IMG/VR virus record: IMGVR_UViG_3300048924_000100
Location: 150,199 to 214,198 of that record
Source of the DNA: a virus
DNA length: 64,000 nt
Reading direction: 5' to 3' (one strand)
Every line of letters begins with the position of its first letter. The first letter of the stretch is position 1. A model generated the notes under the pieces. The model did no database searches, had not been told where the DNA came from, and worked only from the letters and a program-made list of their open reading frames with translations. Positions 33,662-41,722 of this stretch are shown piece after piece. Both the position numbers and the translations under genes were made by a program.

Positions 33662-34444
33662 ATGGCCAACATTGTTTACCAATGGAACCCCTTCCAACAA
33701 AACATCAACAACCGCATTACGGATGAGACCATCAAGACCGCCGACTTCGCGACCGGTCGGGTGGAGTTCGTTCCCCGTGCAGCTCCTTTCTTCAGCCGTA
33801 ACTTCGAACTCTACCGTCAGGGCAGTGTTGATCCTCTGATCCTGGGCTACGACTACTGCTTCGCCCACGCCTTCGACAGGTTCATTGGCGGCTACCTTAC
33901 AGTGGACGGCGCTGCGGTACCGGGCTACAACCGTAACGCCTTCGGTTCTATCATCATGCTGCGTCCTATGGCCGGTGATGTGCTGCTTCCGAAGTATGAC
34001 ACCATTGGCGGTCCTTTCACGCTGGATGAAGTGGCGTTCGCTGAGCTGGTAGCCAACATCGTTAACTCCCCTCGTGTGTCTGACTGGGCGGATCTCGATC
34101 CAGCTACTATCCCTGTGGACTTCCCGGCTGATCCTCATGATCACCCTGCTGGCCAGACCTACGACTACTACGAGATGATGACTCAGTTGAAGAGTCTTAT
34201 CCTGTCGGTTACTGACAACAGCCAAAGCGTTACGCTGAAGTCGCTGTTGGAAGAACACATCTCGTTGCCACTGATCGAAGCTCACTTGGCACAGAAGTCT
34301 GACATCGGTCTTCCGTTGACCCCGAACATGGCCCCTGCTGAGAAAGATGACCTTTCCGGCAACAGTGCCAACCTCATCGTTACTGTGGATGTCTTGAAAG
34401 AAGCGTTCCGTCAGCTGGCTCAAGGCACCCTGAACCTCAACTAA
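33662..34444 (+). CDS. Short tail protein sharing the fibre N-terminal module (260 aa)
   Basis: The start at 33662 has GGAG 8 nt upstream; the longer frame would run through a hairpin. Residues ~28-165 hold the same module as the N-termini of the two giant fibre genes downstream: an APFF motif, a D-Y turn, a hydrophobic strand and a DPHDH motif like their PPHxH. The C-terminal ~90 residues are helical. It looks like a stand-alone attachment module, perhaps an adaptor that seats the fibres on the baseplate. No enzyme motif is seen. Confidence 0.6.
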   Translation: MANIVYQWNPFQQNINNRITDETIKTADFATGRVEFVPRAAPFFSRNFELYRQGSVDPLILGYDYCFAHAFDRFIGGYLTVDGAAVPGYNRNAFGSIIMLRPMAGDVLLPKYDTIGGPFTLDEVAFAELVANIVNSPRVSDWADLDPATIPVDFPADPHDHPAGQTYDYYEMMTQLKSLILSVTDNSQSVTLKSLLEEHISLPLIEAHLAQKSDIGLPLTPNMAPAEKDDLSGNSANLIVTVDVLKEAFRQLAQGTLNLN

Positions 34445-34454
34445 GGAACTGGAT

Positions 34455-37400
34455 ATGCATTTCCCTATTGTCCGTGAATATCAAGAGGACCTTGAAGGGC
34501 TTAATCCGGAAAACAAAATTACGGACGAGCCTAAATCCACGCCCGCCGGTATCTGGACGCGGATCATTGTTCCTGAACATGCACCCTTCTTCACCAAGTC
34601 GCTGACGGTTAAAGCATCCAACGGTCAACCCCTTGACCTGGGTGTGCATTACCAGATCTTTAGCATCATGCCACGCCTCACTGATCTGGCCGGTCAACCG
34701 GTAGCCTGCTTCATCGAGCTGTTGGACCCGGACCTCACCGACGTGCTGCTTGATTATCATGTCGTGGGGGAATACTCGTTAATTGACAACCGCATGCTGC
34801 AAATGATCTTCTCGGCTGTCAATGACGATCGTCCAGTGTTCTGGGAGAACCTGAAAGACAAGCCTGTGGTCTTCCCGCCACACCTGCACAGTCACAGCCT
34901 GATCCGTACGGTTATCTGCTGGCAGGACACGCTGGACGTCATGGACCTCTACCTGGCCATGAAGGCGGCTAACGGTCGGGAACCCACCCAGATCCGTATC
35001 GACCACTTCTACGACCTGCTGACGAACTACATCCACGTCTACAGCGACATGTTGACCGAGTTCTTGACCCGCCATATGCGGACCAACAATGAACACGGTT
35101 TGACTGCTGCTCAGGTGAACCTGGAAAAGGTCGACAACTTCGAAACCGCTAACAGCGGTAACGTGTTGCAGGCACGGTCTGACCAACATCTGACCCCACA
35201 AGGGTTGGAAACCATTATCGAGACCTTTGGTTTCGACAGCTCGCAATACCTGAAGACTGGTCTGTTGCCTATCTCGCGATTCGGTAACACCAACTTCATT
35301 CCTGCCAACATCGACGGTTCGTTCGAAGGTTTCGGTGGGTTCAGTGAAGCAGCCGCAATCACGTTGGAGTCTGATGGTTCGCTGGCCTATCTGTGGAACC
35401 GTTTCGACGGACGCACGACTGGCCTGTACTACTCAGTGCTGACTGACTCCGATGACCAGGCTAACGGTAAGTTGCTGTACACTGGCTACAAGTACGTTCA
35501 CCCTCGTATCGCAATTGACGGTGCTAACGTTAACTTGATTGCACAGGGTAGCGGTGAGGAAGTTATCCTGGTTGGCGACAAGGCACGTGAACTCTATTAC
35601 ATCGGTGTAACCAACGGTTCGCTGGATCCAGCGAAACACGTGTACTCGCCGATTGATTTGAGACCGCTGGTTAACGCTATCTTCACCAACCCTGGTGCTC
35701 ACGGTGTTAGTGATGTATTCGATTGGGTTAGTGTCGCTCTGATCGGGCAGTGGATCTACATTTTCCATAGCGCGTCAACAGGCGTACCGGCAGCGACCCC
35801 GTTCCTTGAGCAGGACATGCGCTTCAAGTTCTTCTACCGGGTTCCGCTGGCCAGTGTTAAGGCACAGGTTGCTGTAACGGCGACTCGACAGAACATTACG
35901 TTTCAGGATGCCGAGGGTGTTCAGTGGAATAACTCCCCTTACCACCGCTGGTGTGACAAGCTTGTAGACGGCAATGGTTTTGTGACCAAGTGCCTTTTCC
36001 CGTTTGTCCAACCCTGCAACAACATGATCGGGTTCTACCGTTCTGCGTTGACTCTGGTGGCGGAGAACCCAGCTGTACCTGGGCAGTTCGCGATGAAGTT
36101 CCTGACCGCGTTCTATGGAGCTTTAACAGGACCAACCCTCAACACGCAGTTCAGTTACGTGCCGGAGTTGAATTATAACTTCGATCCAAACACTGGGGTC
36201 TTGTCGCTGACCAGTAAGACTGCGGTCTTCCCTGTTGATTTCTCGCTGCCGGATCCTGCTGTCGCACACAAGCAGAATTACGCGATATACCTCATGGCGT
36301 TCTACTACTCCGGGCAGGGCGCTAACGTTTTGGCCGATGGACGGGTAGCGGGGTCTGGTTCTCCTGGGTTCGCTGGCTTCCCACGTGCAGCAATCGTGGC
36401 TACAATCCCGGGTTCCCATACTCGGTATACAACCATCTCGAGACTGTTCGGGTTGGGCGACAACTTCACACAGAAGTCATGGAACGAGGTGCTCACAAGT
36501 CCGTTGGCATCGTCGATTAGTCCACGTGGTCATGTCTATACGCCAACAGGTGAGTTCTTTATTGCCGGTGGTAAGACTCAGCAGATCAACTCTAAGCTGT
36601 TCTTCAAGACCATTGCTGGGCGATTTGCGGTAAGGCCTGAAGTAACCAACCTCAACGTTGGTACGGTGGTGTCGCGTCCACTAACTGGGGATATTCGGCC
36701 AGTGAACGCATTGCCGGGTATGGGCATGGCGACTGTGGTGTTTGACACAGCGTCCTTGTCAGCCTACGGCGTGGATGTGGGGGACGGTGCGTTCTGCATG
36801 AGTTCTCAGACCAAGCACTTCGACAGATCACTGGTTGGGACGGCTTGGCCAGCTAACACTGCTAACCCAAATGACGTACTGTTGGTGGCTAACCACAACA
36901 ACCGCATTGAACCAGACGGGTCGATAACCATCGTACCTACTCTCGAGATCCTCTACCCAGAGGCTATCGTCAATGTACTGCTTGCACAGATCCAGTTCCC
37001 GGGGATGGCAACGCGGTTCAAGTTCATTACGATCTGTGACCCGACCTACTCTGCAATGTCTGCTCGAGCTGGTTGGTTACCAGTCTGTGTGTCGATTCAG
37101 TACGGCCCTCCAGGCGGTGCGGACGTCAACACGCTGTACACAACGTTCATGACCATCCAGCCAACCTACGCGGCTGTTAATGGACGGTATCAGGTTACCG
37201 GATTCACGGTGCTTGACATTGTTCACAACATCGGTCAAGGGCAGGCTGTTTACACCACCCAGCGTATCTACGGGGCCGTTGATGACTATGAGTCCGTATC
37301 GTCGATGCACTGCCCAATGCGCTGCCGCTATTACCTGAGCGGTAACAACTTGCAAGTGTACATGGGTGCGGGGATCTTCTCGTATACGGCTGGCGATGCG

Positions 37401-38003
37401 TACATGCAGGACTGGATCTTCTCCTACAACGATCGTAACACTCGGCGTTGGAGTTCGAACCTCAGGCAGGACACCAGTACTGGCTACCCAACGGTCTGCA
37501 TTACACCAGATAACGGGATCAGTCGTTCCTTTGGCTGGGCGGAGTCTACAGGTGCCGCGGCTACCATCCAGGCGGGTCCAGTTAACAACGCGGTAGTGGG
37601 TTCGGTTTATCCACAAACGGGTTGGGTGGTGTTCTTCAAAACTGATATCAACGTGATCTTCAATGGTCGGCCATTTGTACTGGCTGCAGGTTCCATTGAC
37701 TTGCGTGATATCGACCCTGCTCCGCAAAACAAGACGTTCTACATTTATGCGTTCTTGAGAGACGGTGCTGCACAGTACGAGATCACCACGCTCAAGCGGT
37801 TGGAAAGTCAGTACCAACTGTGGGTTGGCAAGATCACCACGAACGCCAGTCAGATTCTTACCATTGACCGGTACAACGTGATCGCCATGAACGGCCACCG
37901 CATCAGTGAGCTTAAACGCGGTAACTCCATTCCAGCTTCGTCTGGTCTGGTCAATGAGGAAGGACAAATCCCTTGGTTCTACCAGAGTGAAATCCTTCCT
38001 TAA
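34455..38003 (+). CDS. Tail fibre-like protein A (1182 aa)
   Basis: Very long, beta-rich and Gly/Asn/Thr-rich. N-terminal module (~35-165) with HAPFF and PPHLHSH. Next comes an EHGLTAAQVNLEKVDNF segment (about 220), then a GSFEGFGG hinge (about 295) that introduces a long beta region resembling a propeller or receptor-binding head. The C-terminus has SIDLRDIDPAPQNKTFYIYA and ends in QSEILP. All these blocks recur in the next gene, so the two are paralogues. A role in host recognition or adsorption is inferred. AAGGAA precedes the ATG. Confidence 0.7.
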   Translation: MHFPIVREYQEDLEGLNPENKITDEPKSTPAGIWTRIIVPEHAPFFTKSLTVKASNGQPLDLGVHYQIFSIMPRLTDLAGQPVACFIELLDPDLTDVLLDYHVVGEYSLIDNRMLQMIFSAVNDDRPVFWENLKDKPVVFPPHLHSHSLIRTVICWQDTLDVMDLYLAMKAANGREPTQIRIDHFYDLLTNYIHVYSDMLTEFLTRHMRTNNEHGLTAAQVNLEKVDNFETANSGNVLQARSDQHLTPQGLETIIETFGFDSSQYLKTGLLPISRFGNTNFIPANIDGSFEGFGGFSEAAAITLESDGSLAYLWNRFDGRTTGLYYSVLTDSDDQANGKLLYTGYKYVHPRIAIDGANVNLIAQGSGEEVILVGDKARELYYIGVTNGSLDPAKHVYSPIDLRPLVNAIFTNPGAHGVSDVFDWVSVALIGQWIYIFHSASTGVPAATPFLEQDMRFKFFYRVPLASVKAQVAVTATRQNITFQDAEGVQWNNSPYHRWCDKLVDGNGFVTKCLFPFVQPCNNMIGFYRSALTLVAENPAVPGQFAMKFLTAFYGALTGPTLNTQFSYVPELNYNFDPNTGVLSLTSKTAVFPVDFSLPDPAVAHKQNYAIYLMAFYYSGQGANVLADGRVAGSGSPGFAGFPRAAIVATIPGSHTRYTTISRLFGLGDNFTQKSWNEVLTSPLASSISPRGHVYTPTGEFFIAGGKTQQINSKLFFKTIAGRFAVRPEVTNLNVGTVVSRPLTGDIRPVNALPGMGMATVVFDTASLSAYGVDVGDGAFCMSSQTKHFDRSLVGTAWPANTANPNDVLLVANHNNRIEPDGSITIVPTLEILYPEAIVNVLLAQIQFPGMATRFKFITICDPTYSAMSARAGWLPVCVSIQYGPPGGADVNTLYTTFMTIQPTYAAVNGRYQVTGFTVLDIVHNIGQGQAVYTTQRIYGAVDDYESVSSMHCPMRCRYYLSGNNLQVYMGAGIFSYTAGDAYMQDWIFSYNDRNTRRWSSNLRQDTSTGYPTVCITPDNGISRSFGWAESTGAAATIQAGPVNNAVVGSVYPQTGWVVFFKTDINVIFNGRPFVLAAGSIDLRDIDPAPQNKTFYIYAFLRDGAAQYEITTLKRLESQYQLWVGKITTNASQILTIDRYNVIAMNGHRISELKRGNSIPASSGLVNEEGQIPWFYQSEILP

Positions 38004-38019
38004 CACTTAGGTCCGGATA

Positions 38020-38042
38020 GCCGGGGAGTATCCCTCCCCGGC
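38020..38042 (+). terminator. Terminator between fibre genes A and B
   Basis: 8-bp GC-rich stem (38020-38027 with 38035-38042) followed by TCCTTTCTTTTT. It probably causes partial termination inside the fibre cluster. Confidence 0.65.
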
Positions 38043-38071
38043 GTCCTTTCTTTTTGAATAAGGTTAAAGTG

Positions 38072-41000
38072 ATGGATTCCATTCCGCTCTTAGTGTTTGA
38101 CATCCGTGGCACCAATCCTGTCAACACCATCCCTGGTGAAAAGATCCCACTCACGGATAAAACCCTGAACTGGACGATTCCTAACGGGGCTCCTTTCTTT
38201 AACGAACCTGGTCTGCTCGTGGTTCGTAACCAAGCGGGTGGCATTCTCACTCGTGACCGTGACTACTTTGTAGAAGGTGAGTTTGTTCCCTTCTGTGAGA
38301 TCACTGGTCGTTCCATTTGTTCCTTCATCCGCGTCTCTGACGAAATCCTGGCAGCTAACGATTTCATTACTGTTGACTACCAGAGCATCGGGGCGTGGTT
38401 TGTACCCCGTAACGACCTGCAAGAGTGGCTGGACAAGATGCACGAGGGTAGCACTCCGATCCCTTGGAGCAAGGTGTTCTTTGTACCACCTACCCTGCCA
38501 CCGCAGTACCACACGCACAACATCAAAACCGAAATCATGGACTGGTATGATTTCACCTACTTCTTCGCTCAGCTGGAAGGTATCCGTAGTACTCGGGATC
38601 CTGACTTCGATGACAAGCTGACCGCGGCAGTGGATGATGCTTACCAGAAGTTGTATGCAGCACGGGATGAGCAATTGACCCGACTGCAAGCACACGACAA
38701 GAACTACAACAACCCGCATGAAGCTGATGCGTTCGACATTGTCATGGGTAACCACGACAACTACCGTACTGCCACCCTTGCAGAGGACCTGGCAGGCGTT
38801 AAGAGCGACGTTCTCAGTACACCCCATGGCGTGGTAGCCCTGGCGAAGAGTTACGTCCCAGACACCGATAAGGCGATGCTGTCGGGTATCTTCCCAATCA
38901 GCTCGTACAGTGGTGAATCCTTCTTGCCACCAAACATCAGTGGCTCGTTTGAAGGGATGGGGCAGCAGACTGAATGTTCCGGCATCTGCCTGGAGCCAAG
39001 TGGTCTGATGATGTTGTTGTCTAACCACAACGACGGCCGTACTCAGGGTCTGTACTTCTCCGTGGTTGAGAACTACAACAAGGACAATATCCGGGTTACC
39101 TACAGCAACTACAAGTATCGTCCACCAGCGCTGACGGCCCTTGGCATCGACGTTAACCGGATCATTGCGGGTAGTGGCAACAAGGTGATCATGACGGGTG
39201 TAGCAGGAACCGACGATTGGTTCATCTGCTTGACCAACGGTTCGTTCGATCCAGGTGCTCACGCTTACGTTCGTTGCAACATGAGCGCTATCACCGCGGT
39301 CTTCGGTTCTCCGTACGGCAACGCGCCAGTGTTTGGTCATAATGACCAGGCCACTATTCACCACATGGGTGCTTACCTCGTGCTGGTGCAGGCTTACGTG
39401 TCAAACGGTATTGGTAAGAGCCGTTTCTACCGCGTGAGAACCGCGGATGTGGTTAACGGGCTCGGGGTGACTTGGGAAGCCATTCCTCTTACCTACACGG
39501 ACTGGGACGGTAACCAGTTTAGCGGCGTACTGGACTATCAGGCCCAGCAACCGATCCTAGACGGTAACGGGAAGATTGTTCGTTTCGGGCGTTTCAACTT
39601 GCAGCAGCCTGCTACGAACGCGTATATCTTGCGCCGTGACTTGAACCTGTCTTGGCCACAAACAGGGGGAGGTGGTAACTACTACTTCCATACGGTACAG
39701 TTCTACCACATGACCTACTACGACCGTCCTGTGGATCCGTTGTTTGTGCAGATCATGGGTGGGATTACAGAAATGTACCACCTGTTTAATCCGGCTAACG
39801 GCGTTATGTCAACGCAGAGTAAGTCACCTCCGATTAGCATTAACTTCTTGTCGTTGGCGCCTGACGCTGGTGCGCAAGGACTTGCTAATTACCAGCACCT
39901 CTACAACACGTTAGTTACATACCAGCAACCGTCGACGGTAGTCCTATCGACTGGTGAACTGGTGACGACGATGGTATTTGAGGGTGCAGCTGAATTTCCT
40001 TGCCGATTGAACGTACTCAAAATGCAAGGTGTTAACAGTGCAGAACAGTTGCTGTCCAGAATGTTGGACGACACCACCAGACCAGTAGAACGCCAGTCCG
40101 TGCATACCCCAAGGGTACAGCCGGCTACGAGAAACGGGGTGTACAGCACCACGATGACGTTTGAAGCTGACGGAGAAGTGTTCGGTGCTGCTGACATGTC
40201 AACACCTGATCTGGCGCGCAAGGTTTTCTTCCGCAAGGTCAGCGGTGGGTATGCAATCCGGGATGGTGTAAACAACCTGACACTGGGCGCAAACATCTAC
40301 TCTCGCCCGCTGACTACAGAGATCTATACAACCAACCTACTTCGTACTGACGGTATGTTGGGGATCACTGGTTCGGGAGCTGAGTTGGCTGCGGCAGGAG
40401 TCGACCAGGGGAGCGGGTCGGCAAGTTTCTGTGCCTACTCGAGCCTTTACCCAGCAAGCCAGCATCTACCGCTTTGCCCACAGCTGCGGGCGCCAGCGAG
40501 TGGCAACGTTTTGGTATCGTTCCCACGGACGTACACCAAGGCACTGGACGCAATCAACAAGGTGGCAACCTACTCGGCAACCAGCTTCTACGGTTTCCGT
40601 CAGAACGTCATCGACCAGGTCCATGCGTTAACGGGTAATGCGGCCCAGTGGTCATTCACGGTCAACCACTTGGGGGCTGAGAACGGAGGGATGTTCCGAG
40701 GTTTAAATCACTCGGTGGTCATGGTCAACTGGATTGTTGATGGCACTGGACGGTTCCGTTCTCGTGTATTGATCGGTGTCCCTGTGGTTGAAGCTCCGAA
40801 TGCAGACCATCCTGGTATCTACCTCATCACGGGCTTTAACTGGGTGTCCGCACCTGCTGATGTCTCTACGTGTCCTTGGGCGGTACTGCAAGGGAATACG
40901 CAATGGCACTATCTGGACACCTACTACATCTGCAAGCCAATGCTGACTGCGTATCGTGATGGTAACTACATCAAGATATCTCTGGTGGCTGGGCATGCGC

Positions 41001-41674
41001 ATGTGGTGGCTACGTCTAACAACGTCCCTATCTGCATCTTTGACCTTAACCTGGGCAATAGTCAGATCGAGAACTTGGCAGTGGGTTCGCTTGGGCGAAA
41101 CCTAGGTGATGTGGCGGTGATGTGGCCTGGTGTTGGTATGACCGACGTCAGTATCACGGACCAGTCCGGCTTCGACGGTAAGCTCATCTCGCAAACCCTG
41201 TTCCCGTATACCTACACGGGTGGTGGTGCGGCCATCTACTTGAAGACAGGTGTGGGGTACATTGTTTCTACGACGGTCTATCCAGAAGTCGGCTGGCTGC
41301 TGTTTATCCAGGACAACATCCGGATGATGGTCAACGGGACTTCTTACTCTATTCAGGGTGGGACGATCGATCTACGGGATGTGGATGCTGCTCCGCAGAA
41401 CAAAACGTTTTACATGTACGCGACCATCGAGGACGAAACGCCTAAGTATCTGTTGTCGGTAACACCACTCCGTAAGAGTGGGTCCATGTTGCGGGTGGCG
41501 ACTATCGTTACCAACGATAAACAGATCCTGACGATTACTCGCGAACAGCCGTTTATGGTGGGCGATCTGCTGCTGAGCTATACCCGTGAAGGTGGGACGA
41601 TTCCTATGTCCGCGGGCTACCCTCAAGATGAAGGCTTGTTTGTATTCCTTCATCAGGCTGAGCTGTTGCCTTAA
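38072..41674 (+). CDS. Tail fibre-like protein B, paralogue of A (1200 aa)
   Basis: The start at 38072 has AAGG 8 nt upstream; an in-frame TTG at 38054 is unlikely. Same layout as protein A: NGAPFF, then PPQYHTH (about 145), PHEADAFDIVMGNHDNYRTA (about 220), SGSFEGMGQ (about 290), a long beta body and the C-terminal block TIDLRDVDAAPQNKTFYMYA ending in QAELLP. The bodies are much more diverged than the ends, as expected for receptor-binding parts. Encoded between A and C; probably a separate fibre with a different specificity or position. Confidence 0.7.
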   Translation: MDSIPLLVFDIRGTNPVNTIPGEKIPLTDKTLNWTIPNGAPFFNEPGLLVVRNQAGGILTRDRDYFVEGEFVPFCEITGRSICSFIRVSDEILAANDFITVDYQSIGAWFVPRNDLQEWLDKMHEGSTPIPWSKVFFVPPTLPPQYHTHNIKTEIMDWYDFTYFFAQLEGIRSTRDPDFDDKLTAAVDDAYQKLYAARDEQLTRLQAHDKNYNNPHEADAFDIVMGNHDNYRTATLAEDLAGVKSDVLSTPHGVVALAKSYVPDTDKAMLSGIFPISSYSGESFLPPNISGSFEGMGQQTECSGICLEPSGLMMLLSNHNDGRTQGLYFSVVENYNKDNIRVTYSNYKYRPPALTALGIDVNRIIAGSGNKVIMTGVAGTDDWFICLTNGSFDPGAHAYVRCNMSAITAVFGSPYGNAPVFGHNDQATIHHMGAYLVLVQAYVSNGIGKSRFYRVRTADVVNGLGVTWEAIPLTYTDWDGNQFSGVLDYQAQQPILDGNGKIVRFGRFNLQQPATNAYILRRDLNLSWPQTGGGGNYYFHTVQFYHMTYYDRPVDPLFVQIMGGITEMYHLFNPANGVMSTQSKSPPISINFLSLAPDAGAQGLANYQHLYNTLVTYQQPSTVVLSTGELVTTMVFEGAAEFPCRLNVLKMQGVNSAEQLLSRMLDDTTRPVERQSVHTPRVQPATRNGVYSTTMTFEADGEVFGAADMSTPDLARKVFFRKVSGGYAIRDGVNNLTLGANIYSRPLTTEIYTTNLLRTDGMLGITGSGAELAAAGVDQGSGSASFCAYSSLYPASQHLPLCPQLRAPASGNVLVSFPRTYTKALDAINKVATYSATSFYGFRQNVIDQVHALTGNAAQWSFTVNHLGAENGGMFRGLNHSVVMVNWIVDGTGRFRSRVLIGVPVVEAPNADHPGIYLITGFNWVSAPADVSTCPWAVLQGNTQWHYLDTYYICKPMLTAYRDGNYIKISLVAGHAHVVATSNNVPICIFDLNLGNSQIENLAVGSLGRNLGDVAVMWPGVGMTDVSITDQSGFDGKLISQTLFPYTYTGGGAAIYLKTGVGYIVSTTVYPEVGWLLFIQDNIRMMVNGTSYSIQGGTIDLRDVDAAPQNKTFYMYATIEDETPKYLLSVTPLRKSGSMLRVATIVTNDKQILTITREQPFMVGDLLLSYTREGGTIPMSAGYPQDEGLFVFLHQAELLP

Positions 41675-41681
41675 CACATCC

Positions 41682-41702
41682 GGGGGGTACTTCGGTGCCC
41701 CC
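41682..41702 (+). terminator. UUCG hairpin between fibre genes B and C
   Basis: 8-bp stem with one G-T pair closed by a TTCG loop (41683-41690 with 41695-41702). The following T run is weak, so it may act as mRNA stabiliser or partial terminator. Confidence 0.5.
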
Positions 41703-41722
41703 TACTTTAACGGAGAGTGGCT

